Positions 25,552-33,758 of a DNA stretch of 48,184 bases are shown here, piece by piece. Origin of the DNA: an uncultured Candidatus Pelagibacter sp. Lineage in GTDB: Bacteria; Pseudomonadota; Alphaproteobacteria; Pelagibacterales; Pelagibacteraceae. The notes beneath the pieces were generated by a model. That model had not been told where the DNA came from and searched no databases. It saw nothing but the letters and a program-made list of their open reading frames with translations. The translations under genes were made by a program, and so were the position numbers. Within the stretch, counting starts at the first letter, position 1. Every line of letters starts with the position of its first letter. The stretch is from NCBI GenBank assembly GCA_905620495.1, contig CAJQTK010000015.1, positions 1 to 48,184 of the forward strand, written 5' to 3'.

Positions 25552-26434
25552 TTTCTGATGAATTTATAGCAGAATTTTTCTTTAACAATATTGATAATAA
25601 TGAACCTAATTTTTCTCTAAGGTCTTTTCTTTCAACAATTAAATCCACAAATCCTGTTTTTTCAACATATTCACTTTTTTGAAAATCCTCAGGTAATTCC
25701 TCCCTAACAGTTCCCTGAATTACTCGTGCTCCTGCAAAAGCTATCAGAGCGCCAGGTTCTGCTAAATGAATATCACCAAGCATTGCATATGATGCTGTGA
25801 TACCGCCTGCAGTTGGATCTGTTAACACAACAATATAAGGAAGGTTATGCTTTTTAAGCTCATTAATTGCCAAAGTAGTTCTGGTCATTTGTGAAAGTGA
25901 AATTAATGATTCCATCATTCTCATTCCACCACCTGAAGTGAAAACTACAAAAGGTTGTTCATTTTCGATGGCATGTTGAATTCCATATAAGAAAGCTTCA
26001 CCTTCCGCTGCACCAATTGAGCCACCTACAAAATCAAAGTCAGATGCAATAGCAGTAATCTTTACATTGTGAATATTAGTGTTGATCACCATCATTCCAC
26101 AGTTCATACCTGTTTTTTTTCTAGCAGCTTTTAATCTGTCTTTATAAGATTTAGAGTCACTCCAATTTAAAGGATCATCTTGAGGAATAGGAGTTTTTAA
26201 AACTTCATAATTATTTTTACCAAAAATAACATCAAATCTTTGACGAGGACTTATTCTGTGATGCTTATTGCAAGATGGGCAAACCCATAAATTATCTTCT
26301 AAATCTTTTTTTAAAATTGGACCTTTACAACAAGATGTCCAGTCACTATTAGCAATTTCTTCTTTGCTTGCACGTTTCTTAATTATTCTTTTTATCTTTT
26401 CACCGAAACGTAGAGTTTTTTTAATCCAATTCAT
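25505..26434 (-). CDS. accD: Acetyl-CoA carboxylase carboxyltransferase subunit beta
   Basis: With AccA it transfers carboxyl from biotin to acetyl-CoA to make malonyl-CoA for fatty acids. The 309-residue protein has an N-terminal zinc-finger region and the crotonase-like core with FTSGGGMRMMES, DPTAGGITASYA and GARVIQGT blocks. The zinc finger is odd: Cys36, Cys52 and Cys55 fit the family, but the first Cys is not in place and Cys35 sits next to Cys36. The acidic tail runs over folC for 47 bp. The gene order trpA-accD-folC is typical for alphaproteobacteria. Confidence 0.95.
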   Translation of the reverse strand: MNWIKKTLRFGEKIKRIIKKRASKEEIANSDWTSCCKGPILKKDLEDNLWVCPSCNKHHRISPRQRFDVIFGKNNYEVLKTPIPQDDPLNWSDSKSYKDRLKAARKKTGMNCGMMVINTNIHNVKITAIASDFDFVGGSIGAAEGEAFLYGIQHAIENEQPFVVFTSGGGMRMMESLISLSQMTRTTLAINELKKHNLPYIVVLTDPTAGGITASYAMLGDIHLAEPGALIAFAGARVIQGTVREELPEDFQKSEYVEKTGFVDLIVERKDLREKLGSLLSILLKKNSAINSSENETSEDSRTLTKAAS

Positions 26435-27228
26435 GCAATTTTGTTTCTTAATCTTTTTACAATATTAGTTACATTTGTGACAGGATTTTGTCTCTTTTTG
26501 ATTGATTTTGATATTTCTTTGCACAAAGCACTCCCAACTACCAACCCATCAGCCTTTCTTAGTGATGCTATTGTCTTTTCAGTAATTCCAAACCCGATTA
26601 CAATATTTTTATTCCTATTTAGATTTTTAATTTTATTGTATCTCTCAAGAATTTTTTTAGGTGAAACCTTTAGTTTTCCACCCGTCGTTGAGAGCATACT
26701 GATGTAGTAGACCATATCATGAGAATCTCTAATAATTTTTTTCATTCTGTTTGGTGAGGTAGTAGGAGAGACCAATTGAATAAAGCTAATATCTTTCTTC
26801 TTACATTTTTTAGCAAAATCTTTGTTTTCTGGATAAGGTAAATCAACAACAATTAAGCCATCAACGCCAACTTTTTTACAAATATTGATAAAGTTATTAT
26901 CACCATATTGATAAATCATATTATAGTAACCCATTAAAATTACTGGTTTAGCTTGTTTAGATTTTTTAAAATCTTTTACTATTGAAAAAACATCTTTTAT
27001 TTTAATTCCATTTTTTAAAGCTCTATAAGCACTTGATTGAATTTGACCGCCATCTGCGATTGGAGTATTATGAGGAAAGCCTATCTCACAAATATCAGCA
27101 TAGTTTGCAATTGATATTAATATATCTAATGATTTTTTTTTACTATTGTCACCTGCGACTGTGTAAGTGAGTAAAGCAGGTCTTTTTTCATTTTTAGTTT
27201 TTTTAAATGCTAAGTTAATTAATGACAT
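26431..27228 (-). CDS. trpA: Tryptophan synthase alpha chain, divergent
   Basis: Normally cleaves indole-3-glycerol phosphate to indole, which passes through a tunnel to TrpB. The 265-residue TIM barrel keeps the catalytic acids Glu48 (EIGFP at 48-52) and Asp59 (ADG at 58-60), GYYN at 100-103, VDGLIVVDLP at 122-131 and VGSAL near 231-235. Loop 2, which touches the beta subunit, is changed: the usual PFSDP is PHNTP at 52-56, replacing Asp56 by Thr55. Loop 6 reads SMLSTTGGK at 177-185 where most have SRxGVTGA. It overlaps accD by 4 bp and starts one base after the trpB stop. Canonical activity is likely for the alpha reaction but not certain. Confidence 0.88.
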   Translation of the reverse strand: MSLINLAFKKTKNEKRPALLTYTVAGDNSKKKSLDILISIANYADICEIGFPHNTPIADGGQIQSSAYRALKNGIKIKDVFSIVKDFKKSKQAKPVILMGYYNMIYQYGDNNFINICKKVGVDGLIVVDLPYPENKDFAKKCKKKDISFIQLVSPTTSPNRMKKIIRDSHDMVYYISMLSTTGGKLKVSPKKILERYNKIKNLNRNKNIVIGFGITEKTIASLRKADGLVVGSALCKEISKSIKKRQNPVTNVTNIVKRLRNKIA

Positions 27229-27229
27229 C

Positions 27230-28465
27230 TTAGTTAATCTTCCCTAATCTTGCTTTTAAAATGTCGCGATCTTTTTTGGCATCTCCGCAAGAGTTTACTA
27301 TAATGATTGTATCCTTGCTTAACTTGGGAGCAATATTGATTGCTTCTGCAAAGGCATGACATGGTTCTAAACTAGGGTTTATTTTTTCAAGTTTGGTTAC
27401 AAGTTTATAAGCATTTAAAGCATCCTCATCTGTTGCAGATGTATACCTTGCTCTCTTTGTATCTTTTAAAAAACAGTGAATAGGAGACACACCAGGGTAA
27501 TCTAATCCCGCGGAAATAGAAGCAGTATCATTAATTTGTCCTTCACTGTTTTGACAAACATAAGCAGCAGCACCATGCAATATTCCAAGTTTAGCTCCAT
27601 TTGTTAAAGGTGCGGCGTGAAGCTTAGAATTTTTTGGTCCACCAGCTTCAACACCAATCAATTCAATTTGTTTTTTATCATAATCCATAAACTCACTCCA
27701 AAAACCGTAGGCTGAACTCCCTCCACCAACACAATTAATAAGTTTAACTTTTTTTGGAATTTTTTTCAATTCAGATTGAATTTGAATTTTTAATTCTCTT
27801 GAAATTTGAGCTGTACTCCAACCACAAATTTTAACAAATATATTGGGGCCCACTGTTGAACCAACACACATATGAGTATTGTCACAATTTGAAACCCAAT
27901 ATCGCATACACTCACTCACAGCATCAACCAATGTTTGGCTACCAGAATAAACGGGCACAACTTCAGCACCATTTTTTTTCATTGCATCAACATTTGGTTT
28001 TTGTCTTTTTATATCTTTTGCACCCATGAATATTTTACACTTAAGACCAAATTTTTTAGCAGCCATACTTAACATTTTGCCAGCATAGCCAGCGCCTGTA
28101 TCACCTACGACATATTTTTTGCCTGCTTTTTTAGCAATAAGACAATGAACTGTTGCATTATATATTTTATGAGCACCTCCGTTGGCCTCAGACACCATTT
28201 TGGCATATATTTGAGCACCTTTTAAATGCTCTGATAGATTTTGAAGCTTTATAAATGAGGTTGGCGAACCTATATAGTTCTTAAAGTAATAATCTCTTTG
28301 TTTTAGAAATTTTTTGTCATATCTAAGCTTTTCAAATAAATTTGTTAAATCTTCAACAGGCTTTTTTAAGGTCTCAGGAATAAAATTACCACCAAACTTA
28401 CCACCCCAAAAACCACTTTTATCGTGCTGATCAATTAAAGGAATTTTCTTTTTAAGCTTCATCAT
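27230..28465 (-). CDS. trpB: Tryptophan synthase beta-like PLP enzyme, divergent
   Basis: TrpB normally condenses indole and serine to tryptophan. The 411-residue protein aligns over its full length and keeps the PLP lysine (GAHK, Lys100), the PLP-phosphate loop GGGSS at 247-251, SAGLDYPGV at 318-326 and Glu367. Several near-invariant positions are changed: Asp122 stands for catalytic Glu109, the carboxylate loop TGAGQH is TGAGYA (123-128), the KREDLxHTG segment is KMVSEANGG (89-97), Lys167 is Val180, PHPYP is PNIFV, and the Ser377 motif NLSGRGDKD is NSCGDAKKD (Cys393). It sits between trpF and trpA, so it is probably the operon's TrpB. A changed substrate or weakened activity must be considered. 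Confidence 0.82.
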   Translation of the reverse strand: MMKLKKKIPLIDQHDKSGFWGGKFGGNFIPETLKKPVEDLTNLFEKLRYDKKFLKQRDYYFKNYIGSPTSFIKLQNLSEHLKGAQIYAKMVSEANGGAHKIYNATVHCLIAKKAGKKYVVGDTGAGYAGKMLSMAAKKFGLKCKIFMGAKDIKRQKPNVDAMKKNGAEVVPVYSGSQTLVDAVSECMRYWVSNCDNTHMCVGSTVGPNIFVKICGWSTAQISRELKIQIQSELKKIPKKVKLINCVGGGSSAYGFWSEFMDYDKKQIELIGVEAGGPKNSKLHAAPLTNGAKLGILHGAAAYVCQNSEGQINDTASISAGLDYPGVSPIHCFLKDTKRARYTSATDEDALNAYKLVTKLEKINPSLEPCHAFAEAINIAPKLSKDTIIIVNSCGDAKKDRDILKARLGKIN

Positions 28466-29075
28466 TAATTTGTTTAATTTTGTTTAAAAAAATATTTATT
28501 TTTGAAATATCTTTTAATCCAGAAGTTTCTAGACCTCCAGAAATATCTACAATGTCTGCTATTTCTTTATAATTTTCAATATTATCTTCTATTTGGATAT
28601 TTCCTGCCAGCATTAATTCCTTATTTATTTTAAGATTCTTAATTAACTGGTGATCAAAAGATATGCTTTTTTCATAACCCTTACTGTCGAATAATATTAT
28701 GTCTGCAAGGTTATTATACTCCATATATTTTATAACATCACCTTGATCTTTAACAGTGATAGCAATAATAATTTGTCTATCATATTTTTCTATAATAACT
28801 TTTACTTCAGCTGGAGTGCAGTCATAAATTTGATAATAATCAAATGGTAAATCTTTTATTTCTTCAAGAATATTTTGATCAGGCCGAACTAATACCGCAA
28901 CATATTTTGAATTATTTTTATTTATTTTTAAAAGTTCTTTAAGTTGGTTGCGTTCAACAAATCTTTTAGATTTTGGGTAATTAACAATAAAACCAATATA
29001 TTGAGGTGCATTAGGGTGCTCTATTAAATATTTTAATGTTTCAGAATCGGAGATTCCACAAATTTTTGACTTCAT
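28452..29075 (-). CDS. trpF: Phosphoribosylanthranilate isomerase, divergent
   Basis: TrpF isomerises phosphoribosylanthranilate in tryptophan synthesis. The 207-residue TIM barrel keeps KICG at residues 4-7 with catalytic Cys6, PKSKRFV at 34-40, and Asp130 in IILFD, the second catalytic residue, and it ends with DISGGLE near 177-183. Two usual motifs are missing: VQLHG is replaced by YQIYD at 81-85, and the GGTGxxF loop is shortened to KGYEKSISF (132-140). It overlaps trpB by 14 bp and starts one base before pyrF ends. The call rests on fold, catalytic pair and position. Confidence 0.78.
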   Translation of the reverse strand: MKSKICGISDSETLKYLIEHPNAPQYIGFIVNYPKSKRFVERNQLKELLKINKNNSKYVAVLVRPDQNILEEIKDLPFDYYQIYDCTPAEVKVIIEKYDRQIIIAITVKDQGDVIKYMEYNNLADIILFDSKGYEKSISFDHQLIKNLKINKELMLAGNIQIEDNIENYKEIADIVDISGGLETSGLKDISKINIFLNKIKQINDEA

Positions 29076-29753
29076 CTAATCTATGGACGAAAGAATGTTT
29101 TTTATATTTTCTTTTGGATCACCTTTAGTGATAGGTCTGCCAATTATAAGACAGTCACTGCCTTCGATAATTGCCTCATTAGCATTCATTGTTCTTTTTT
29201 GATCATCTTTTTCTTCTCCCATTCTTATCCCTGGAGTAAAACATTTAAGGTTTGGTGCAATTTCTTTAATCATTTTAGTTTCAAGTGGGCTACAAATCAC
29301 ACCGTGTAAGTTAGCCTCCATTGCAATTTTAATTAGTCTTTTAACTTGATCTTCAACTTTGTTATTAAACCCTAAGCTTTCCAAGTCTTTATCACCAAAA
29401 CTTGTTAAAACAGAAACACCTAATAAATTTAAATCAATTTCTTGCGCAGCTTGATTTGCTGCCTTAAGAGCATCTAATCCATTTAGGAGATGAACTGTTG
29501 CATAATTTACATTTAAATTTTTAAGTGATTTTACTGATTCAACTAACGTGTTTTTAATATCAAAAAATTTTCCGTCATAGAAAATAGGTTTTTTAAACTT
29601 TGAAAGTTCTCTTATTTCTTCAGGGCTTCTTTGAGTGATATATTGTAGCCCAATTTTAATTCCTGAAATATCGTCATGAATTAACTCTAATAAATCCAAT
29701 ATTTCTTTTTGACTTGATACATCACAGGCTACGAAGATATTTTTATTCATCAT
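29076..29753 (-). CDS. pyrF: Orotidine 5'-phosphate decarboxylase
   Basis: Decarboxylates OMP to UMP, the last step of pyrimidine synthesis. The 225-residue TIM barrel has the catalytic DGKFFDIKNT at residues 60-69 (Asp60, Lys62, Asp65; most relatives have DLKFHDIPNT), HGVICSP, the phosphate loop TPGIR and IGRPIT at the end. It overlaps the ihfB end by 11 bp. Its place between ihfB and trpF is common in this group. Loss of the usual Leu and Pro near the active site is mild divergence; the catalytic acids and lysine are intact. Confidence 0.94.
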   Translation of the reverse strand: MMNKNIFVACDVSSQKEILDLLELIHDDISGIKIGLQYITQRSPEEIRELSKFKKPIFYDGKFFDIKNTLVESVKSLKNLNVNYATVHLLNGLDALKAANQAAQEIDLNLLGVSVLTSFGDKDLESLGFNNKVEDQVKRLIKIAMEANLHGVICSPLETKMIKEIAPNLKCFTPGIRMGEEKDDQKRTMNANEAIIEGSDCLIIGRPITKGDPKENIKNILSSID

Positions 29754-30033
29754 TGTTTAATTTTTTAAACATTTCCTTAGCCATTTTAAAGTGAATTGTT
29801 TTTTTTTCTGGTGTATTTACTTTTTCTCCAGTTTTAGGGTTTCGAGATATTCTAGCTTTTTGAATATTTGTTGAAAACATACCAAAACCTCGCAATTCAA
29901 CTCGATCCCCACGTTTAAGCGCTTGTTTAATTTCATTTAGAACAACAGACACAACTTTCTCAAGATCTTTTTTGAGGAAATTGGGGTATGATTTTTTGAG
30001 TTGGTCTAGAAGCTTTGATTTTACAATAGCCAA
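29743..30033 (-). CDS. ihfB: Integration host factor subunit beta (HU/IHF family)
   Basis: A 96-residue nucleoid protein that bends DNA with a beta-arm. The family hallmark is RGFGMFS followed by ARISRNPKTGEKV, where the Pro at the arm tip intercalates, and a basic C-terminal helix. Position directly after rpsA is the normal ihfB (himD) context, which is why I call IHF-beta rather than HU. Its partner IhfA is not in the window. It starts 4 bp after the rpsA stop, so its expression is tied to the ribosomal protein gene. Confidence 0.9.
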   Translation of the reverse strand: MAIVKSKLLDQLKKSYPNFLKKDLEKVVSVVLNEIKQALKRGDRVELRGFGMFSTNIQKARISRNPKTGEKVNTPEKKTIHFKMAKEMFKKLNNDE

Positions 30034-30037
30034 TTTT

Positions 30038-31768
30038 TTATTCTTCTTTTTTTTTCTTTTTTTCTAAATCGTCAGATAATGATGAGAAAGGTAAGTTTTT
30101 ACCACTCGCTTCAGAGCCGTATGTATCTAATGCTACTTTTCTTTCAATCTCTTCAAGTAATTTAATACTTAATGTAACTTTTCTTTTTTCTATATCCAAT
30201 TCTTGGATAGCACAGTCAATCCTCTCACCACCCGTAAATCTTGCAGGTCTAGCGTCAGCTGCATTAATGGCTATAGCTGATTTTTTGATAGTAAAGTCCA
30301 TTTCACAACCTTCAGGCCTAACAACTAACCCCTTATTATCTGTTGAAATAATTTTAACAGTAATAGCTTGTTTAACTTTTTTATCTTTAAACCAACTAAG
30401 TGGATCTGGTTGAGTTTGACGTAAGCCAACTCTAACCTTTTGTTCTGCAGTTTTAATTTCTAAAACTTTAACTTTTAATTTATCACCAATTTTATGTTTA
30501 GCTAACTCCTCTTCTGCATTTGTAAGGTAAGTTAGGTCATTGCAATGTAAGAATGCATCAATATCTATTTCATCAATTTTTAAAAAGATAGAGTATTCGT
30601 TTTTACTAACAACTTCACCCTCGACCTCTGAATCAACTGGGTACTTTTTCTCAAATGTTTCAAATGGATTTTCTGTTGTTAAACGATGTGAGATTGCAAC
30701 TCTTCTTTTCTCTTTATCAATTTCAGTGATAACACAATCAATCTCGTCACCAACTTTAAACATTTTTTTAGATGATATATTTTTTTTAGTCCAGCTTAAT
30801 TCACTTGTGTGCAATAAAGTTGATAATCCTTTTTCTAGTTCACAAAATGCACCAAAATCCATTAATTTAACAACTTTAACTTTGTAGATTTTATTTAATT
30901 CATAATTAGTAATATTTTCAAAAGGGTCTGGTGAAAGCTGTTTCACTGAACAACCTACCTGTAATTTTTCTTTATCTACTGTAATTACTAATAAATCATG
31001 TTTTTCACCAATAGTAAAAACTTCGTCAGGGTGATTAACTCTTGAATAAGAAATTTCTTGAAGGTGGACTAATACATCAAGCTCACCATTAACACTAAAA
31101 AAACAACCAAATGAACTGTATCCTTTTACTTCAGCTCCTTTAATTATGTCTCCAACTTTGAATTTTTCAACAATCTTAATTTTATCCTCTTTTTTAAATG
31201 ACGAAATAATTTCTCTTCTAGAAACGCAGGCATTTCCTCTAACTTTATCTAGCTTAATAAGAGCAAACTTTTGTGGTTCGTTCATTAGGTGACTAATATC
31301 TTTTAATGGTTTGTCTGAAATTTGTGATCCTGGTAGAAACATTAAAGATCCAGTATCGATATGCTCTACAATACAACCACCCTTAACACGTCCAGTAATT
31401 TTACCCATAATAGGTTCGTTCTTTTCATAAGCTTCAACTAGCTTATCCCAACCTTGAATTTTTTGCGCTTTAGAAGCTGATACCAATACTTCACCTTTTT
31501 TATCTTCTAATCTTTCAAGAAGAACAGAAATGGTTTCACCTACTTTTGCTTTATCAAGCATACCCATGCTCTTTAATTCATTGATGTCTAAGATTGGCTC
31601 AGATTTTAAACCTGGTACCTCAAGAAATACAAAGTTATCAGTTACTTTATTTACGACACCTGTAATAATTTTCCCCTCTTCAAGGTTTGCAGTTTTTGTA
31701 AATTGAGAATTTAATAGTTGTTCGAATTCTTTTGAAGCAGCAGTTTCTAGGTTATTGTATATTTCCAT
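30038..31768 (-). CDS. rpsA: 30S ribosomal protein S1
   Basis: Holds mRNA on the 30S subunit, important where Shine-Dalgarno sites are weak, as in most of this window. The 576-residue protein contains six S1 repeats of about 70 residues, each with the KGxVxGxVxxxxxxGxFVxxx-like strand pattern, starting near residues 33, 115, 200, 285, 372 and 455, and a Lys/Glu-rich tail. The gene overlaps the end of cmk by 17 bp, the usual cmk-rpsA link. Length is in the normal range. Confidence 0.95.
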   Translation of the reverse strand: MEIYNNLETAASKEFEQLLNSQFTKTANLEEGKIITGVVNKVTDNFVFLEVPGLKSEPILDINELKSMGMLDKAKVGETISVLLERLEDKKGEVLVSASKAQKIQGWDKLVEAYEKNEPIMGKITGRVKGGCIVEHIDTGSLMFLPGSQISDKPLKDISHLMNEPQKFALIKLDKVRGNACVSRREIISSFKKEDKIKIVEKFKVGDIIKGAEVKGYSSFGCFFSVNGELDVLVHLQEISYSRVNHPDEVFTIGEKHDLLVITVDKEKLQVGCSVKQLSPDPFENITNYELNKIYKVKVVKLMDFGAFCELEKGLSTLLHTSELSWTKKNISSKKMFKVGDEIDCVITEIDKEKRRVAISHRLTTENPFETFEKKYPVDSEVEGEVVSKNEYSIFLKIDEIDIDAFLHCNDLTYLTNAEEELAKHKIGDKLKVKVLEIKTAEQKVRVGLRQTQPDPLSWFKDKKVKQAITVKIISTDNKGLVVRPEGCEMDFTIKKSAIAINAADARPARFTGGERIDCAIQELDIEKRKVTLSIKLLEEIERKVALDTYGSEASGKNLPFSSLSDDLEKKKKKEE

Positions 31769-32426
31769 TAAGAGTTAATTTTTTATCTATTATTTGTTTT
31801 ATTTTTAAAAAGCATGATCTTTTAGATTCATTTTCAGAAGATATCAAGTATTGATCCTTTGTTCTTTTTAAAGGCGAAACCTTTCTATTATAGTCACTTT
31901 TATCACGTTTTTTTATGCTTTTTAGTACTTCATTGAGTGATATTTTTTTATTTAATCCTTTAAGCTCCTTATATCGTCTAAGTGCTCTGGTTTTAGCACT
32001 AGCGGTTATAAAAAATTTAAAGTCAGCTTCTGGCATAATATTGTAAGTTATGTCTCTTCCATCAATGATGGATCCCTTGTATTTTTTTGATGGATTGTAA
32101 GCACATTCCATTTGAAAGTTGTGTGCTAATTTTCTGATTTTTATATCTTTTGCGATTACTGAAGCCATACTTCCAACATCATCAGATAAGAGCCTTTTGT
32201 TCTGCAGGTCGGACATTTTTAAAGCTTTCATTTTTTTTGAAACAAAAGCGTAGTTAAATTTTTTTGGATTTTTTATTTTTAAATAAGCCAGAAGACGATA
32301 AATTTTTCCAGAATCAAGATACAAAAGTTTATAATGTTTAGAGATTAGCTTTGCTTGTGTACCAGCTCCTGCAGCTGCGGGAGAATCAATTGCTACCTGC
32401 AAACATGTTTTTTTATATTTTTTCAT
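31752..32426 (-). CDS. cmk: Cytidylate kinase, P-loop lysine missing
   Basis: Phosphorylates CMP and dCMP to the diphosphates. The 224-residue protein sits in the standard aroA-cmk-rpsA order and has the CMP-binding region LLYLDSGKIYR, the SIIDGRDITYNIMPEADFKFF block and the C-terminal SPLKRTKDQYLI segment. The nucleotide loop is altered: SPAAAGAGT at residues 15-23 where the family has GPxxSGKGT, so the invariant P-loop lysine is Ala21. Either another basic residue replaces it or activity is changed. It starts 6 bp after the aroA stop. Confidence 0.88.
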   Translation of the reverse strand: MKKYKKTCLQVAIDSPAAAGAGTQAKLISKHYKLLYLDSGKIYRLLAYLKIKNPKKFNYAFVSKKMKALKMSDLQNKRLLSDDVGSMASVIAKDIKIRKLAHNFQMECAYNPSKKYKGSIIDGRDITYNIMPEADFKFFITASAKTRALRRYKELKGLNKKISLNEVLKSIKKRDKSDYNRKVSPLKRTKDQYLISSENESKRSCFLKIKQIIDKKLTLNGNIQ

Positions 32427-32432
32427 ATTAAT

Positions 32433-33755
32433 TTATTTATTATTTATCTTTTTAATTATTTTTAGAAAAGAAGGAAATGAACTATTTATAGAATCTTTGT
32501 CATGAATTTTCCATTGCCCACCAAAAGTTAAAGCAGCAATCGTGCTCATCATGAAAATCCTATGATCTTTTAGATAATTTTTGATTATAATTGGTTTTGT
32601 CATATCTAAATTAGGTTGCCCATAAATCTTAATAGAGTCTTTTGTTAGTTCTGTTTTTATACCCATCATATTCAAAATTTTAGATCCCCAGTTTAACCTC
32701 GGACTTTCTTTTTGGTTTAACTCAGATAGATTTTTAAAATAAGAAATTCCTTTTGCTCTTGCTGCTACTAAAAAAATAACTAAAAATTCATCTATGGCGC
32801 TACTGTTTAGTTTTGTCGGGCAATTTATAGCCTTAAGGTTATTTGAGCTTTTTATAAAAATGTTGGATATTTTTTCACCTCTATAACTTCTTTTATTTTT
32901 TAATATTATTTTAGCCCCCATCCTTTTTAAAATGGTAATCACACCTGTTCTTGAAGGGTTAATGTTTACATCTTTAATCAAAAGCTTTGAATTATTTGCA
33001 AGCGTTGTAAGTGCCATAAAAAATGCACTTGAGCTTATGTCTCCAGGAATTTGATAATTAAAAGCTTTAATTTTTTTTGGTTGTTTAACATCTATAAAAT
33101 CATATTTTTTATTTTTTTTAATTTTTATAGGTATTTTTAGGTACTTAAAAAGTAATTCAGAATGGTTTCTTGATTTTTTTGCTTTAATATATGTTGTTCC
33201 CGACGCATTAAGGGCTGCAAACATCACACTACTTTTACACTGGGCTGAACCTTTATTTTCTAGATGCTTAATACCTTTTACTGACTGAGAGCCAAGAATT
33301 GATAGAGGTAGTTTATTCTTTGTCTTATAATAAAATTTAGCACCGAACCTCTCTAAAGGCAGGGTTACTCTTGAAAAATCTCTTTTAGATAAACTTTTAT
33401 CACCAATTAACTTTATTTTTTTTGGTGACTTAATTAATAAACCTAATATCAGTCTTCCTAGCGTTCCAGAGTTTCTTGCATTTATTGTTAAATTTTTTTT
33501 ATATTTAAAACCATTAATTCCACCGCCAAATATCTCACAATAGCTGTTATGAATCTTTACTTTTATTCCTAGTTTTTTTATAGAATCTAGAGCTGCAAGG
33601 ACATCTTCAGACATTAAAAGATTATAGGCTTTAGATACGCCAGTTGCTTGTGATGCAAGTAAAACCCATCTAATACTTAGGCTTTTATCACCACTAACTT
33701 TTATTTTTTTATCAAAATCTTTAATTTTATTTTTTATGATTAGAGCTTTTGACAT
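32433..33755 (-). CDS. aroA: 3-phosphoshikimate 1-carboxyvinyltransferase (EPSP synthase)
   Basis: Joins PEP and shikimate-3-phosphate in the route to chorismate. The 440-residue protein has VSGDKSLSIR at residues 20-29 (Lys24, Ser25, Arg29; the usual His before Arg is Ile28), SEDVLAAL, INARNSGTLGRL, GDKSLSKRDFSRV, GSAQCKSSV with the Gln and Lys ligands, and near the end DHRIFMM. These place it in the EPSP synthase family. The inhibitor-sensitivity class was not assigned. Its start is 3 bp from the lptB stop. Confidence 0.92.
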   Translation of the reverse strand: MSKALIIKNKIKDFDKKIKVSGDKSLSIRWVLLASQATGVSKAYNLLMSEDVLAALDSIKKLGIKVKIHNSYCEIFGGGINGFKYKKNLTINARNSGTLGRLILGLLIKSPKKIKLIGDKSLSKRDFSRVTLPLERFGAKFYYKTKNKLPLSILGSQSVKGIKHLENKGSAQCKSSVMFAALNASGTTYIKAKKSRNHSELLFKYLKIPIKIKKNKKYDFIDVKQPKKIKAFNYQIPGDISSSAFFMALTTLANNSKLLIKDVNINPSRTGVITILKRMGAKIILKNKRSYRGEKISNIFIKSSNNLKAINCPTKLNSSAIDEFLVIFLVAARAKGISYFKNLSELNQKESPRLNWGSKILNMMGIKTELTKDSIKIYGQPNLDMTKPIIIKNYLKDHRIFMMSTIAALTFGGQWKIHDKDSINSSFPSFLKIIKKINNK

Positions 33756-33758
33756 CGA

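Noticed and set aside
25505..26434. accD/folC overlap as a frameshift or pseudogene
   Set aside because: Both proteins are complete with all family blocks; the overlap only covers the variable AccD tail.
26441..26707. Plus-strand frame in trpA
   Set aside because: Shadow of trpA; hydrophobic by codon mirroring only.
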